Source of the DNA: JBQCEE01 sp051960575
Lineage (GTDB): Bacteria > Actinomycetota > Actinomycetes > Mycobacteriales > Jatrophihabitantaceae
Assembly: GCF_051960575.1 (NCBI RefSeq)
Contig: NZ_JBQCEE010000240.1
Coordinates: 1-25,107 of the forward strand
Direction: 5' to 3'
DNA length: 25,107 nucleotides
The position numbers and the translations under genes are program-made. How positions within the stretch are numbered: position 1 is the first letter of the stretch; every line of letters begins with the position of its first letter. Positions 1-7,225 of the stretch are shown piece after piece. Below the pieces are notes generated by a model, which saw nothing but the letters and a program-made list of their open reading frames with translations, was not told where the DNA came from and ran no database searches.

Positions 1-1
1 G

Positions 2-412
2 CCCCCCCCGCCCGGCCGCCGCGGCTCGTCGACCAGGCCGCACAAGCAGAACCCCGTGCTGTCGGTGCTGGTCAGCAGCGCCGCGCTGCAGGCGCCGGCG
101 CTCGCCGCCCTGCTGCACACCGCAGCCGGCCGCACGGTCGACGAGCGGCCGCCGGGTGCCTGGCACGCCGAGTGCCTGCCGCTGCAACATCTGTTGCGGT
201 CGACCGTCGTCAGCGCGTCGCAGGCGGCCGAGCTGGTCGACGGCCTCGTCGTCGACACCGACGCCATGGCGCGGCATGCCGAGGCCGTCGCGTCCGACCT
301 GCTCGCCGAGCGCGGCGACGGGCCTGGCGACCCCCGCACCTATCTCGGGGCCACGGACGCCCTGATCGACGCCGCGCTCGCTCGGTGGAAGGAGTTCGAC
401 GATGGTGCCTGA
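2..412 (+). CDS. pcaB: 3-carboxy-cis,cis-muconate cycloisomerase, C-terminal part (5' truncated by window edge)
   Basis: This frame is open from the first bases, so only the C-terminal part of the protein is present. The enzyme lactonises 3-carboxy-cis,cis-muconate to 4-carboxymuconolactone in the protocatechuate branch of the beta-ketoadipate pathway, in the cytoplasm. The visible part begins with the fumarase/aspartase superfamily signature, here GSSTRPHKQNP (family consensus GSSxMPxKxNP), followed by the helical C-terminal domain. The Arg in place of the usual Met is odd, and the bases before it are a poor C/G run that does not read like the family, so the window edge may be inaccurate. 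The stop overlaps the pcaD start by 11 bases, which with pcaD and pcaC downstream makes the assignment firm. Confidence 0.85.
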   Translation, partial: PPPPGRRGSSTRPHKQNPVLSVLVSSAALQAPALAALLHTAAGRTVDERPPGAWHAECLPLQHLLRSTVVSASQAAELVDGLVVDTDAMARHAEAVASDLLAERGDGPGDPRTYLGATDALIDAALARWKEFDDGA

Positions 413-1169
413 GCTGCGGTTCGCCGTGCTGCACGGCTCCGACGACGCGACCCGGCTGCTCGTCGTCGGGCCCTCCCTCGGCACCGCCGTCGCCCCGCTT
501 TGGCGCGACTGCGCGGGCCGGCTGCCGGCCGACGTGCAGGTGCTCGGGCTCGACCTGCCCGGGCACGGCGACAGCAGGCCCAGCACCGAGCCGTTCACCG
601 TCGAGGACCTCGCCGCGGCCGTCCGCGAGCGGGTGGTGTCCGAACACCGTCCGGTGACGTACGCCGGCGTCTCGCTCGGCGGCGCGATCGGCTTCGCCCT
701 GGCGGTCGACCCCGGACGCGTGGCGGGCGTCGTCACCATCGCCGCGGCGCCGCGGATCGGCGAGCCCGCCGCGTGGCACGAGCGGGCCGCGAAGGTGCGC
801 GCCGAGGGCACCGCGAGCCTCGTCGACGCCTCGGTCGGCCGCTGGTTCGCACCGGGCTTCGCCGAGCGCCGGCCTGGCGTCGCGCAGCCACTGCTCGCGT
901 CCCTGGTCGCCGCCGACGACGAGTCGTACGCGCAGGCGTGCGAGGCGCTCGCCGCCTTCGACCGGCGTGGACTGCAGCCGGTCGTGCCGCTGCTCGTCAC
1001 GGCGGGCACGTCCGACCCGGTCGTGCCGCCGGAGCAGGCCCGGGCCGCCGTGCCGGGCGCGCGCTTCCATGAGTTCACGACCTGCGGTCACCTGCCCCCG
1101 GCCGAGGATCCAGCGGCGGTGGCGGCGGTCCTGGGCGACGTCCTCGTCGCGACGGCGGTGACCCGATGA
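402..1169 (+). CDS. pcaD: 3-oxoadipate enol-lactonase (alpha/beta hydrolase)
   Basis: A 255-residue alpha/beta hydrolase that opens beta-ketoadipate enol-lactone to 3-oxoadipate (EC 3.1.1.24), in the cytoplasm. The nucleophile elbow GVSLGG carries Ser91, the acid is Asp205 in TSDPVVP, and the base is His230 in CGHLPP, a complete catalytic triad in the usual order. An oxyanion-type segment, GPSLGT, lies near residue 23. The ATG at 402 lies inside the end of pcaB and the stop overlaps the pcaC start as ATGA, so translation is probably coupled along the operon. In many actinobacteria pcaD and pcaC are fused as pcaL; here they are separate genes. Assignment rests on triad, length and neighbours. 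Confidence 0.93.
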   Translation: MVPELRFAVLHGSDDATRLLVVGPSLGTAVAPLWRDCAGRLPADVQVLGLDLPGHGDSRPSTEPFTVEDLAAAVRERVVSEHRPVTYAGVSLGGAIGFALAVDPGRVAGVVTIAAAPRIGEPAAWHERAAKVRAEGTASLVDASVGRWFAPGFAERRPGVAQPLLASLVAADDESYAQACEALAAFDRRGLQPVVPLLVTAGTSDPVVPPEQARAAVPGARFHEFTTCGHLPPAEDPAAVAAVLGDVLVATAVTR

Positions 1170-1549
1170 GCGACGACGACCGGCTCGCCGCCGGCGACGC
1201 CGTGCGCCGGGCCGTGCTCGGCGACGCGCACGTCGACCGGGCCCAGGCGCAGGCGACGCCGTTCACGGCTGACTTCCAGGCCTACATCACCCGCGCCGCC
1301 TGGGGTGACGTCTGGACGCGCCCGGGCCTCGACCGGCGCACCCGCAGCGTGGTGACGCTGACCGCGCTGATGGCGCACGGCCACTGGGGCGAGTTCGCCA
1401 TGCACGTGCGGGCGGCCCGCCGCAACGGGCTGACTGCCGACGAGATCGCGGAGGTGCTGCTGCACGCCGCCGTGTACGTCGGCGTGCCCGCGGCCAACCA
1501 CGCCTTCGCGATCGCCCGCGAGGCGCTCGAGCAGGAGGACCAGCCATAG
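1166..1549 (+). CDS. pcaC: 4-carboxymuconolactone decarboxylase
   Basis: A 127-residue protein of the carboxymuconolactone decarboxylase/AhpD-like fold. It removes CO2 from 4-carboxymuconolactone to give the enol-lactone that is the PcaD substrate. The segment from about residue 50 to 115 carries the family pattern: LDRRTRSVVTLTALMA, then HWGEFAMHVRAARRNGLT, then EIAEVLLHAAVYVGVPAANH. The length matches stand-alone PcaC proteins. The ATG at 1166 overlaps the pcaD stop by four bases. The gene order B-D-C matches the pathway apart from PcaC acting before PcaD. The pcaGH dioxygenase genes are not in the window and may lie to the left. Confidence 0.93.
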   Translation: MSDDDRLAAGDAVRRAVLGDAHVDRAQAQATPFTADFQAYITRAAWGDVWTRPGLDRRTRSVVTLTALMAHGHWGEFAMHVRAARRNGLTADEIAEVLLHAAVYVGVPAANHAFAIAREALEQEDQP

Positions 1550-1586
1550 TGAACGAGGTTCGCGGCGACCACGACGGGGCGGCCAC

Positions 1587-2768
1587 ATGATCACGAACAC
1601 GACCGTCGGCATCGTCGGCGGCGGCCCCGCCGGCCTGATGTTGTCGCACCTGCTCGGCCTCAGCGGCATCGACTCGGTCCTCGTCGACCACCGCACCCGG
1701 GACGAGATCGAGCACACCGTGCGCGCCGGCATCCTCGAGGCCGACAGCGTGCGGCTGCTCGTCGACACCGGCGTCAGCGACCGCGTCCATCGCGAGGGGC
1801 ACGCCCACGCCGGGATCTCGCTGCGCTTCGGCGGCGAGCACCACCGCGTCGACTTCGAGCAGCTCACCGGCGAGTGCGCATGGCTCTACCCGCAGACCGA
1901 CGTCTTCGTCGATCTCGCCGACGCCCGCGCGCGCGACGGCGGCGACGTGCGCTTCGGGGTGCGGGACACCCGCGTGGTCGACCTGACCTCCGCGCGGCCG
2001 GGCATCCTCTTCACCGACGCCGACGGCGTGGCGCAGGAGGTGCGCTGCGACCACCTCGTCGGGGCGGACGGCTCGCGCAGCGTCTGCCGCCACGAGATCC
2101 CGGACGCCGCGCGCACCCAGTACTTCCGTGAGTACCCGTTCGCGTGGTTCGGGATCATCACCGAGGCGCCGCACAGCGCGCCGGAGCTGGTCTACACCCA
2201 CTCCAAGCACGGGTTCGCGCTGATCAGCCAGCGCACCGAGTCGCTGCAGCGCATGTACTTCCAGTGCGACCCGGACGAGGACGTCGACGCCTGGACCGAC
2301 GAGGCGATCTGGGCGGAGCTGCAGCGCCGCGTCGCCGGGCCGGACGGCTTCACGCTGCGCGAGGGCCCGATCACCGAGAAGACCGTGCTGCGGTTCCGGT
2401 CGTTCGTCAACGAGCCGATGCGCTGGGGCAACCTGCTGCTCGCGGGCGATGCCGCGCACACGGTGCCACCGACGGGCGCCAAGGGGCTCAACCTGGCCCT
2501 CGCGGACGTGCGGGTGCTGGCCGAGGTGCTCGAGCGTGCGGTGCTCAAGCACGATCGCGATGCGCTGGACGAGTACGGGCCGCGCGCGTTGCAACGGGTA
2601 TGGCGGGCGCAGCACTTCTCGTACTGGATGACGACGATGCTGCACACCCTGCCGGACGCCTCGCCGTTCGACGTGCGCCGCCAGCTCGGCGAACTCGAGT
2701 CGCTGGTCGCGTCCGAGGCGGGTCGACGGTATCTCGCCGAGGGGTACACGGGCTGGCCCCGCCGCTGA
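1587..2768 (+). CDS. pobA: 4-hydroxybenzoate 3-monooxygenase (p-hydroxybenzoate hydroxylase)
   Basis: A 393-residue flavoprotein, the usual length for PobA. It hydroxylates 4-hydroxybenzoate to protocatechuate and so feeds the pca branch encoded just upstream. The FAD-binding dinucleotide motif GGGPAG is at residues 11-16, the DG motif GADGSRS at about 160-166, and the GD motif LLLAGDAAHTVPPTGAKG at about 285-301. Substrate-site residues known from Pseudomonas PobA appear to be kept: Tyr204, and Ser215 and Arg217 in the SQR motif. The helix after the first beta strand (HRTRDEIEHTVRAG) differs from the Pseudomonas NADPH-binding segment, so coenzyme preference may differ (inference). The gene lies 37 bases after pcaC and probably belongs to the same transcript. 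Confidence 0.95.
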   Translation: MITNTTVGIVGGGPAGLMLSHLLGLSGIDSVLVDHRTRDEIEHTVRAGILEADSVRLLVDTGVSDRVHREGHAHAGISLRFGGEHHRVDFEQLTGECAWLYPQTDVFVDLADARARDGGDVRFGVRDTRVVDLTSARPGILFTDADGVAQEVRCDHLVGADGSRSVCRHEIPDAARTQYFREYPFAWFGIITEAPHSAPELVYTHSKHGFALISQRTESLQRMYFQCDPDEDVDAWTDEAIWAELQRRVAGPDGFTLREGPITEKTVLRFRSFVNEPMRWGNLLLAGDAAHTVPPTGAKGLNLALADVRVLAEVLERAVLKHDRDALDEYGPRALQRVWRAQHFSYWMTTMLHTLPDASPFDVRRQLGELESLVASEAGRRYLAEGYTGWPRR

Positions 2769-2797
2769 CCGGCGCCGCCCGGCCTCCGACGGAATGA

Positions 2798-2834
2798 TCA
2801 GGGCCCCTCAGTGCGTCGCACTGAAGGGCCCTGA
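2798..2834. terminator. Strong hairpin, probable terminator of pobA and of the ancestral tRNA-fMet
   Basis: Two 18-base arms (2798-2815 and 2817-2834) pair with a single mismatch around GTGCG-T-CGCAC. There is no T-run on either side, as is common in high-GC actinobacteria. The hairpin lies 29 bases after the pobA stop and just beyond the displaced 3' end of the minus-strand tRNA, so it may serve both directions. Confidence 0.6.
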
Positions 2835-2839
2835 CGTTC

Positions 2840-2883
2840 GTAGCGGGGGCAGGATTTGAACCTGCGACCTCTGGGTTATGAGC
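2840..2883 (-). repeat. attL: displaced 3' part of tRNA-fMet (44-bp direct repeat)
   Basis: These 44 bases are identical to 10400-10443 and hold the anticodon loop, T arm and 3' acceptor strand of the initiator tRNA on the minus strand. The sequence diverges from the tRNA immediately after 2883, so this copy has no 5' half and cannot make a tRNA. This is what is expected of the host 3' end left behind when an element integrates into the anticodon-loop region and supplies its own copy at the other end. Confidence 0.85.
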
Positions 2884-3010
2884 GCGATCTTGGTGTATCG
2901 CGCACTGTCGCGCAAATCGTAAAAACCATATGGCCTATGGCTTTGCTGACGCGAAGGGTTTGGCTGTGTCACCCTGTATCGAGGCGTTCTGATGGCAATT
3001 GATGGCAGAT
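2882..3010. repeat. Short repeats next to attL, possible recombinase binding sites
   Basis: An inverted repeat GCGCGAT/ATCGCGC (2882-2888, 2897-2903) abuts the tRNA core. It is followed by tandem ATATGGC and CTATGGC (2928-2941) and by the tandem GATGGCAATT GATGGCAGAT (2991-3010). A similar GATGGCA pair occurs near the right end at 10324-10343, in the same orientation. Arm-type repeats of this kind flank attachment sites of tyrosine recombinases; the function here is inferred. Confidence 0.35.
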
Positions 3011-3415
3011 CCGCGCCGCGCGGTGGCAACGTTCGGGGGAGAATCGGGCTATGGGGTCGTCCGTCGACGAGTCGGCACGCACGGTCGCGTCACCTACGCC
3101 GCTATCTATCGGGACGCCCGTGGCAACGTCCGCCACGCCGACGTCTTGACCGTCCTCGACATGGTCAGCTCGCTCAAGCGGCAGGCGTCCGCTGTGTTTC
3201 ATCCACGCCCTGCAGCTCGCCCCTGTTGCCGGGGCGCGAGACGTCGGTTCTCGCTGCTGGGTGAACAAGAAGTCGACCCCTCACGCTTCGATTCCATCGC
3301 GTTCGGGCATGCTGACCTCGACCCCTGCGCCGAAACCCGGCATGTCTCAAGTGGTCCGATCGACCCGAGAGGCATCCCGTGCCCCGCTTCGCCGCAGTCG
3401 TCGACCTTCCTGTGA
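3002..3415 (+). pseudogene. Possible N-terminal remnant of a tyrosine recombinase (integrase)
   Basis: The open frame starts at ATG 3002, directly at the left GATGGCA repeats. About residues 15-45 contain GVVRRRVGTHGRVTYAAIYR followed by DARGNVRHAD, which resembles the arm-binding N-terminal domain of actinobacterial phage-type integrases (a basic strand, then xYRDxxGxxR). After about residue 65 the sequence becomes low-quality Pro/Arg/Cys-rich text, and no core-binding or catalytic domain (R..HxxR..Y) follows in any frame. The tail overlaps the next gene by 37 bases. Position beside attL fits an integrase. It could equally be a chance frame; similarity is judged by eye only. Apart from this and the repeats, 2884-3378 holds nothing else I can support. 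Confidence 0.3.
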
Positions 3416-3768
3416 ACAATCAGGCCCCCTCGGCCGCCCGTGCGATGGTCGCCGCCGCGCTGCCACTCTGGGGTTTGGGGACGCTCGCCGACGACGTCGA
3501 GCTGCTTGCGAGCGAATTGGTCACCAACGTGGTCGTCCATGCGAGTCAGTCGGACACCATGCAGCTCGTGTTGGACGCCGGGCCCGAGCGGTTCAGACTC
3601 ACGATCGAAGACGGCTCGCCGGTACCCCCGAGGCTCCGGGCTTCGGGTCGGACGGCCACCACCGGGCGCGGACTGGTCCTTGTGCAGCACCTTGCGACGC
3701 GCTGGGGAAGCGAACAGTGCGGGCCGGGCAAGCGTGTCTGGCTCGAGATCGATCGCAACCGAGAGTAG
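3379..3768 (+). CDS. RsbW-like ATP-binding regulator (HATPase_c_2, anti-sigma/serine kinase type)
   Basis: A 129-residue single-domain protein of the GHKL ATPase fold, as in the small actinobacterial anti-sigma or serine-kinase regulators. The N box is SELVTNVVVHA (residues 45-55, Asn50), the G1 box is IEDGSP (76-81), and the G2 box is TTGRGLVLVQHLATRWG (94-110). The GTG start is chosen because GAGAGG lies six bases upstream. No sigma factor or anti-anti-sigma partner is encoded next to it. Such proteins usually bind a sigma factor or phosphorylate a STAS antagonist; which partner this one uses cannot be seen. An ANTAR regulator lies further along the same element. Confidence 0.8.
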   Translation: MPRFAAVVDLPVNNQAPSAARAMVAAALPLWGLGTLADDVELLASELVTNVVVHASQSDTMQLVLDAGPERFRLTIEDGSPVPPRLRASGRTATTGRGLVLVQHLATRWGSEQCGPGKRVWLEIDRNRE

Positions 3769-3920
3769 TCATTGGCTGCGCAATTCGGCGTAGCCTCGAT
3801 CTTGGTTGTTGGCCTGTCGCGCGTTGAACGCCCATGTCCACGTCGTCAGCGACCGTGGTTGATGCTCGGCCGTGCCGGCCGGATTGGGGCCATCGTGGCC
3901 ACTACGACGTCGGTGAAGCC

Positions 3921-4313
3921 ATGATGCAGCGCATCACCCTGGGACTGATCGGCTCGCCCGTCTTCGATCGAGGGCGCCGGCGGGTGGGTCACCTCGCGCG
4001 CCTCTACCTCGACCTCGACGTGGGGGACCGGGCGGACGACGAGGTGGATGCACGGTTCGACGTCGCTCACTTCGCCGGCGTCGCCGTACGCCAGCGTGGC
4101 CGCACCCAGATCATGTTCGTCGCCCTGGGCGGCGCCGGAGTCGATGACACCGGCATCTTGCTGGCGTGGTCCGGCGCGGTCATCCGTCGAGCGCCCCGAG
4201 TGTCGGCCGGGCATCCGATGCCCGTCGCCCTCGAGCGTGTGCTGTTCCTGCATTACGGGTTGCCGTACGAGCCGGCCTTGGACGGCGTCCGCAGACTCGT
4301 CCCGGTCGCCTAA
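3921..4313 (+). CDS. PRC-barrel-like small protein
   Basis: About 130 residues if read from the tandem ATGs at 3921/3924, preceded by GGTGAAG. An in-frame ATG at 3834 would add 29 residues of less typical sequence. The N-terminal part, GLIGSPVFDRGRRRVGHLARLYLD, resembles a PRC-barrel strand pattern. The C-terminal part, APRVSAGHPMPVALERVLFLHYGLPY, resembles the tail with a terminal HYGL motif that often follows actinobacterial PRC-barrel domains. Such domains bind protein or RNA partners and have no enzymatic motif. The stop overlaps the end of the convergent DUF5994-like gene by four bases. The 3769-3920 gap shows nothing else. Family assignment is tentative. Confidence 0.5.
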   Translation: MMQRITLGLIGSPVFDRGRRRVGHLARLYLDLDVGDRADDEVDARFDVAHFAGVAVRQRGRTQIMFVALGGAGVDDTGILLAWSGAVIRRAPRVSAGHPMPVALERVLFLHYGLPYEPALDGVRRLVPVA

Positions 4314-4744
4314 TCGGGCGCCGCGCTCCCGGACGGGGCGTCCAGATCCGCGCGGGCGAGTGTCTCGAGCGGGGTGAGCGCGTTCCCGGGCGCGCACGCC
4401 ATCAGCGTGGCGGTCAAGGCCACCCGCTCCGGTGTGCCGGGGGGGACGACGAGCAAGGTGAGCCGGCGGCCGGGGCTGCAGCACAGCACCGCCTGCTGCA
4501 CCTGCTCGACCCCGTACCAGCTGATCTTCGTCCGGCCGATGCGCGACCCGGTGTGGTCGACCCCGAACCACTCATCACGGTTGAGCATGACTCCCGAAAT
4601 CGCCCCGAGCCGCTCGCCCGCCGCGTCCAGCATCCGGGGGAGTTCCTCGGCGATCGACAGCGTCCGCGGCCACCATGCGCCGTGGAGGAGGTCGCGTCGA
4701 GTTGGACGCTGCGCGAGCACCAACCGTGAAGGGGCGACGGTCAT
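4310..4744 (-). CDS. DUF5994-like protein, copy 1
   Basis: A 144-residue protein of unknown function. Recognisable family features are GAWWPRTLSIAEELP near residue 22, a central strand region (ISGVMLNRDEWFGVD) where the paralogue has a GWD motif, and LTLLVVPPGTP near residue 95 followed by a helical C-terminus. The same pattern (VWWPSS, then GWD, then LLLVLPPETA) occurs in the second copy at 7226-7741 of this element. No catalytic motif is evident. It is convergent with the PRC-like gene. These proteins are common in actinobacteria, often near stress regulators; the role is unknown. Confidence 0.6.
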   Translation of the reverse strand: MTVAPSRLVLAQRPTRRDLLHGAWWPRTLSIAEELPRMLDAAGERLGAISGVMLNRDEWFGVDHTGSRIGRTKISWYGVEQVQQAVLCCSPGRRLTLLVVPPGTPERVALTATLMACAPGNALTPLETLARADLDAPSGSAAPD

Positions 4745-5026
4745 GCGGGAGACGACATCACTGCAGAGGCTCGATCCGCTCGGGCTCCGCGCCGGCTCGA
4801 TGCCGACGACGTGAACCTCGTGCTTCGAACCCTACGCGCCCCGAAAGGCTGCTACCGTCGGAATCGGTTGTCAGCACCTCCTTCCTCGGCACGCACCGCG
4901 ACGCGGGACTTGTTGAAATTGCGTCTGCCGTAGCACCGACCCCCAGTCGGAAGCCACCTCATCTCGCGCAACCGCGACGCTCGCGCACCGTGCGTGTGCC
5001 TCACCGGCTTCGGAAGGAACAAGATC
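4745..5026 (+). promoter_or_regulatory. Promoter and long 5' leader of the cold-shock gene
   Basis: No gene is supported here. A candidate -10, TACCGT, lies at 4853-4858 and would give a leader of about 160 bases before the csp ATG. The leader contains a small hairpin, CCGAC-CCCCA-GTCGG, at 4936-4950. Long structured leaders are typical of bacterial csp mRNAs. The start of transcription is inferred, not seen. Confidence 0.3.
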
Positions 5027-5230
5027 ATGACGCTGGGCACGGTCAAGTGGTTCAACAGCGAAAAGGGCTTCGGCTTCATCGCACCCGACGACGGCAGCAA
5101 GGATGTCTTCGTGCATCACTCGGCACTGATCGGAGAGGGCTACAAGAACCTCGAGGAGCACCAGCGCGTCGAGTTCGACACCACCCAGGGACCCAAGGGA
5201 CCGCAAGCCGGCAATGTGCGGAACGCCTGA
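5027..5230 (+). CDS. Cold-shock domain protein (CspA family)
   Basis: A 67-residue protein that is one cold-shock (OB-fold) domain, of the usual length. It binds single-stranded nucleic acid and acts as an RNA chaperone or antiterminator. RNP1 is KGFGFI at residues 13-18 and RNP2 is VFVHH at 27-31; TVKWFNSEKGFGFI and the C-terminal GPQAGNV are canonical. The ATG at 5027 is favoured by GGAAGGA at 5011-5017; a longer in-frame start at 4994 would add an uncharacteristic extension. The desaturase gene starts 19 bases downstream on the same strand, so co-transcription is likely. Paralogue identity among Csp proteins cannot be told. Confidence 0.96.
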   Translation: MTLGTVKWFNSEKGFGFIAPDDGSKDVFVHHSALIGEGYKNLEEHQRVEFDTTQGPKGPQAGNVRNA

Positions 5231-5249
5231 CGGCAGGCGACGGTCCTCG

Positions 5250-6353
5250 ATGACGACCGTACGGCCGTCGATGAGCGCCACCGGCGGACTTGATCGTGCA
5301 GGCGCGGGGTCGCGGGATCGGAGCGATTTCAGCGCTCTGGTCACGGCTGTTCGGGCTGCCGGACTGCTGGAGCGTCGGCGCGTCGGCTATATGGTGCGGA
5401 CCTCGCTGACGCTTGTGTTCCTGGGCCTCGTGGTGCTGGCCGTCATCGCGATCGGTGACTCGTGGTTCCAGTTGCTCGCAGCCGTAGCGCTGGCGATTGC
5501 ATTCGCGCAGGTCGCGTTCCTCGGCCATGACGCCGGCCATCAGGCTATCTTTGCGATCCGTCGGAACAACGACGCGTTCGGGCGTGTACTCGGCAATGTC
5601 GTGATCGGGTTGAGCTACGGCTGGTGGATCCAGACCCACAATCGTCACCACGCGAATCCGAATCATGAAGACCGCGATCCGGACATCGGCGACGGCGTGT
5701 TGGCTTTCACGACGGCTCAAGCGCGGAAGCGGCGCGGTGCGCTCAGCCGATTCGTGGTGCGCCGGCAGGCATGGCTGTTCTTCCCGCTCACGCTCCTCGA
5801 AGGGATCAGCCTGCACGTCGACAGCATCATCTCCGTCGTGACAGGCCGCGATCGGTCTGCTCGAGGAGGTCGCCGGCGCATCGAGGCCCTCACTCTGGTG
5901 TTGCACGCAGCCCTCCTCGTGACGTTGGTGCTGTCTGCCATGTCGCCGGCCAAGGCGGTCGCGTTCCTCGCCGTCAACCAAGCGGCGTGGGGCCTCTACA
6001 TGAGTTGCACCTTCGCGCCGGCGCACAAGGGGATGCCGATCATCAGCGCCGACATGCAACTGGACTTCCTGCGCCGACAGGTGCTGACGTCCAGAGACGT
6101 TCGCGGTTCGCGCTTCATCGACCTGGCGCTGGGCGGCCTCAACTACCAGATCGAGCACCACCTGTTCCCGAGCATGCCGCGATCCAACCTGCGCAGCGCT
6201 CAGGGCATGATCCGCGCACACTGCGCAAGTGTCGGCATCAGTTTCCAGGAGACGACGCTCTGGCAGTCCTACCGCGCAGTGCTGCAACACCTCGACGCCA
6301 TCGGCGCGCCCCTCCGCGACGAGATGCTCACGCCGACGTCGGCACGGTCGTGA
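5250..6353 (+). CDS. Membrane fatty acid desaturase
   Basis: A 367-residue integral membrane di-iron desaturase that introduces a double bond in fatty acyl chains and so adjusts membrane fluidity. The three histidine boxes are HDAGH (93-97), HNRHH (130-134) and QIEHH (300-304). The Gln in the third box is typical of the front-end/Delta-6-like and related actinobacterial acyl desaturases; regiospecificity cannot be deduced. Hydrophobic segments lie near 50-92, 110-127, 174-187 and 215-255. There is no N-terminal cytochrome b5 domain. The ATG at 5250 is chosen to avoid overlap with csp; GTG at 5214 would extend it. It sits between csp and the ANTAR gene, with the stop sharing TGATG with the latter. 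Confidence 0.9.
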   Translation: MTTVRPSMSATGGLDRAGAGSRDRSDFSALVTAVRAAGLLERRRVGYMVRTSLTLVFLGLVVLAVIAIGDSWFQLLAAVALAIAFAQVAFLGHDAGHQAIFAIRRNNDAFGRVLGNVVIGLSYGWWIQTHNRHHANPNHEDRDPDIGDGVLAFTTAQARKRRGALSRFVVRRQAWLFFPLTLLEGISLHVDSIISVVTGRDRSARGGRRRIEALTLVLHAALLVTLVLSAMSPAKAVAFLAVNQAAWGLYMSCTFAPAHKGMPIISADMQLDFLRRQVLTSRDVRGSRFIDLALGGLNYQIEHHLFPSMPRSNLRSAQGMIRAHCASVGISFQETTLWQSYRAVLQHLDAIGAPLRDEMLTPTSARS

Positions 6354-7204
6354 TGGAGCCTGCGAGACAGTCCGCGGCGGCCGCCGGGGAATGCGATCGC
6401 TCGTCGACGTCGTCCGAGTCGATGACGCAGGCAGCGCTCGTCTCGGTCTTCGAGGAGCTCGACACCAATGTCGCGCCCACGCACTCGGTACCGAGCGCAC
6501 TGCGGTCGATCGTCGCAGTGGCGGCCGGACCGCTCCTCTGTGCCGATGCGGCGAGTCTGATCCGGCGAGGCGCCAAGCACTCCAAGACCGTCGCCAGTTC
6601 GAGCGCGATGGCCGCGGCGGCCGATGCCGTGCAGCTTCGGCTTCAAGTCGGGCCGAGCATGGATGCCTGCGGGTTCGAGACACCGCAGGTGTTGAGCGGT
6701 GATCTGCTCTCCGACAGTCGGTGGCCGCCGCCCTACAGGCTCCTGACCGCAGGGCAGCACGGCATTCGAAGCGCTGCAGCCTTCCGACTCACCGCAGATA
6801 CCTCGAGTGTCACGGTGCTCACGCTGTACGCACTGCAGCGCGACGCCTTCGACGCGGATGCACGAGCTCGCATCGCGCTATTCGTGGCGCACGTGCGCGC
6901 GTTGCTGTCCCACCGACTCGCCGCCGAACAGGCTGCACGGCTGCTCGACGCGCTTGAGTCGAGCCGTGAGATCGGCATCGCGATCGGCGTGCTCATGCAC
7001 CAGCACAAGATCACGCGCGACGCGGCGTTCGCCATGTTGCACGACGCGAGTCAGCTCAGTCACCGCAGGTTGCGTCAGATCGCACGTGACGTGGCCGAGA
7101 CAGGGCACATCACCACCATGCGGCGATCGCGCGGTGGCGATTCGCGCGCGGTGGCCGGCAGCGAGCCGCAAGCGGAGCAACGCCCGGATCCATGCTCCCC
7201 CTGA
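6353..7204 (+). CDS. GAF-ANTAR domain regulator (RNA-binding antiterminator type)
   Basis: A 283-residue two-domain regulator. A GAF-like sensor region spans about residues 45-190, with the GAF-typical core DAVQLRLQVGPSMDA and the strand pattern RSAAAFRL...VTVLTLYA. The ANTAR domain follows at about 196-251 (LLDALESSREIGIAIGVLM, then DAAFAMLHDASQLSHRRLRQIA). ANTAR domains bind two-hexaloop RNA hairpins and prevent termination. The tail after residue 255 is disordered. The ATG overlaps the desaturase stop (TGATG), so translation is coupled and the gene is in the csp-desaturase operon. The signal sensed by the GAF domain and the RNA target are unknown. Confidence 0.88.
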   Translation: MEPARQSAAAAGECDRSSTSSESMTQAALVSVFEELDTNVAPTHSVPSALRSIVAVAAGPLLCADAASLIRRGAKHSKTVASSSAMAAAADAVQLRLQVGPSMDACGFETPQVLSGDLLSDSRWPPPYRLLTAGQHGIRSAAAFRLTADTSSVTVLTLYALQRDAFDADARARIALFVAHVRALLSHRLAAEQAARLLDALESSREIGIAIGVLMHQHKITRDAAFAMLHDASQLSHRRLRQIARDVAETGHITTMRRSRGGDSRAVAGSEPQAEQRPDPCSP

Positions 7205-7225
7205 CCCTCGCTGCGCCTCGGTGCG

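Noticed and set aside
2808..3029. 73-residue minus-strand frame containing SQVQILPPL
   Set aside because: This is the other-strand translation of the tRNA fragment at attL; the rest shows no family features.
4936..4950. ANTAR target hairpin in the csp leader
   Set aside because: Only one small hairpin with a five-base loop is clear; the paired hexaloop pattern with A at position 1 and G at position 4 is absent.
5076..6683. 535-residue minus-strand frame
   Set aside because: Antisense to csp and the desaturase, whose histidine boxes and RNP motifs are unambiguous.
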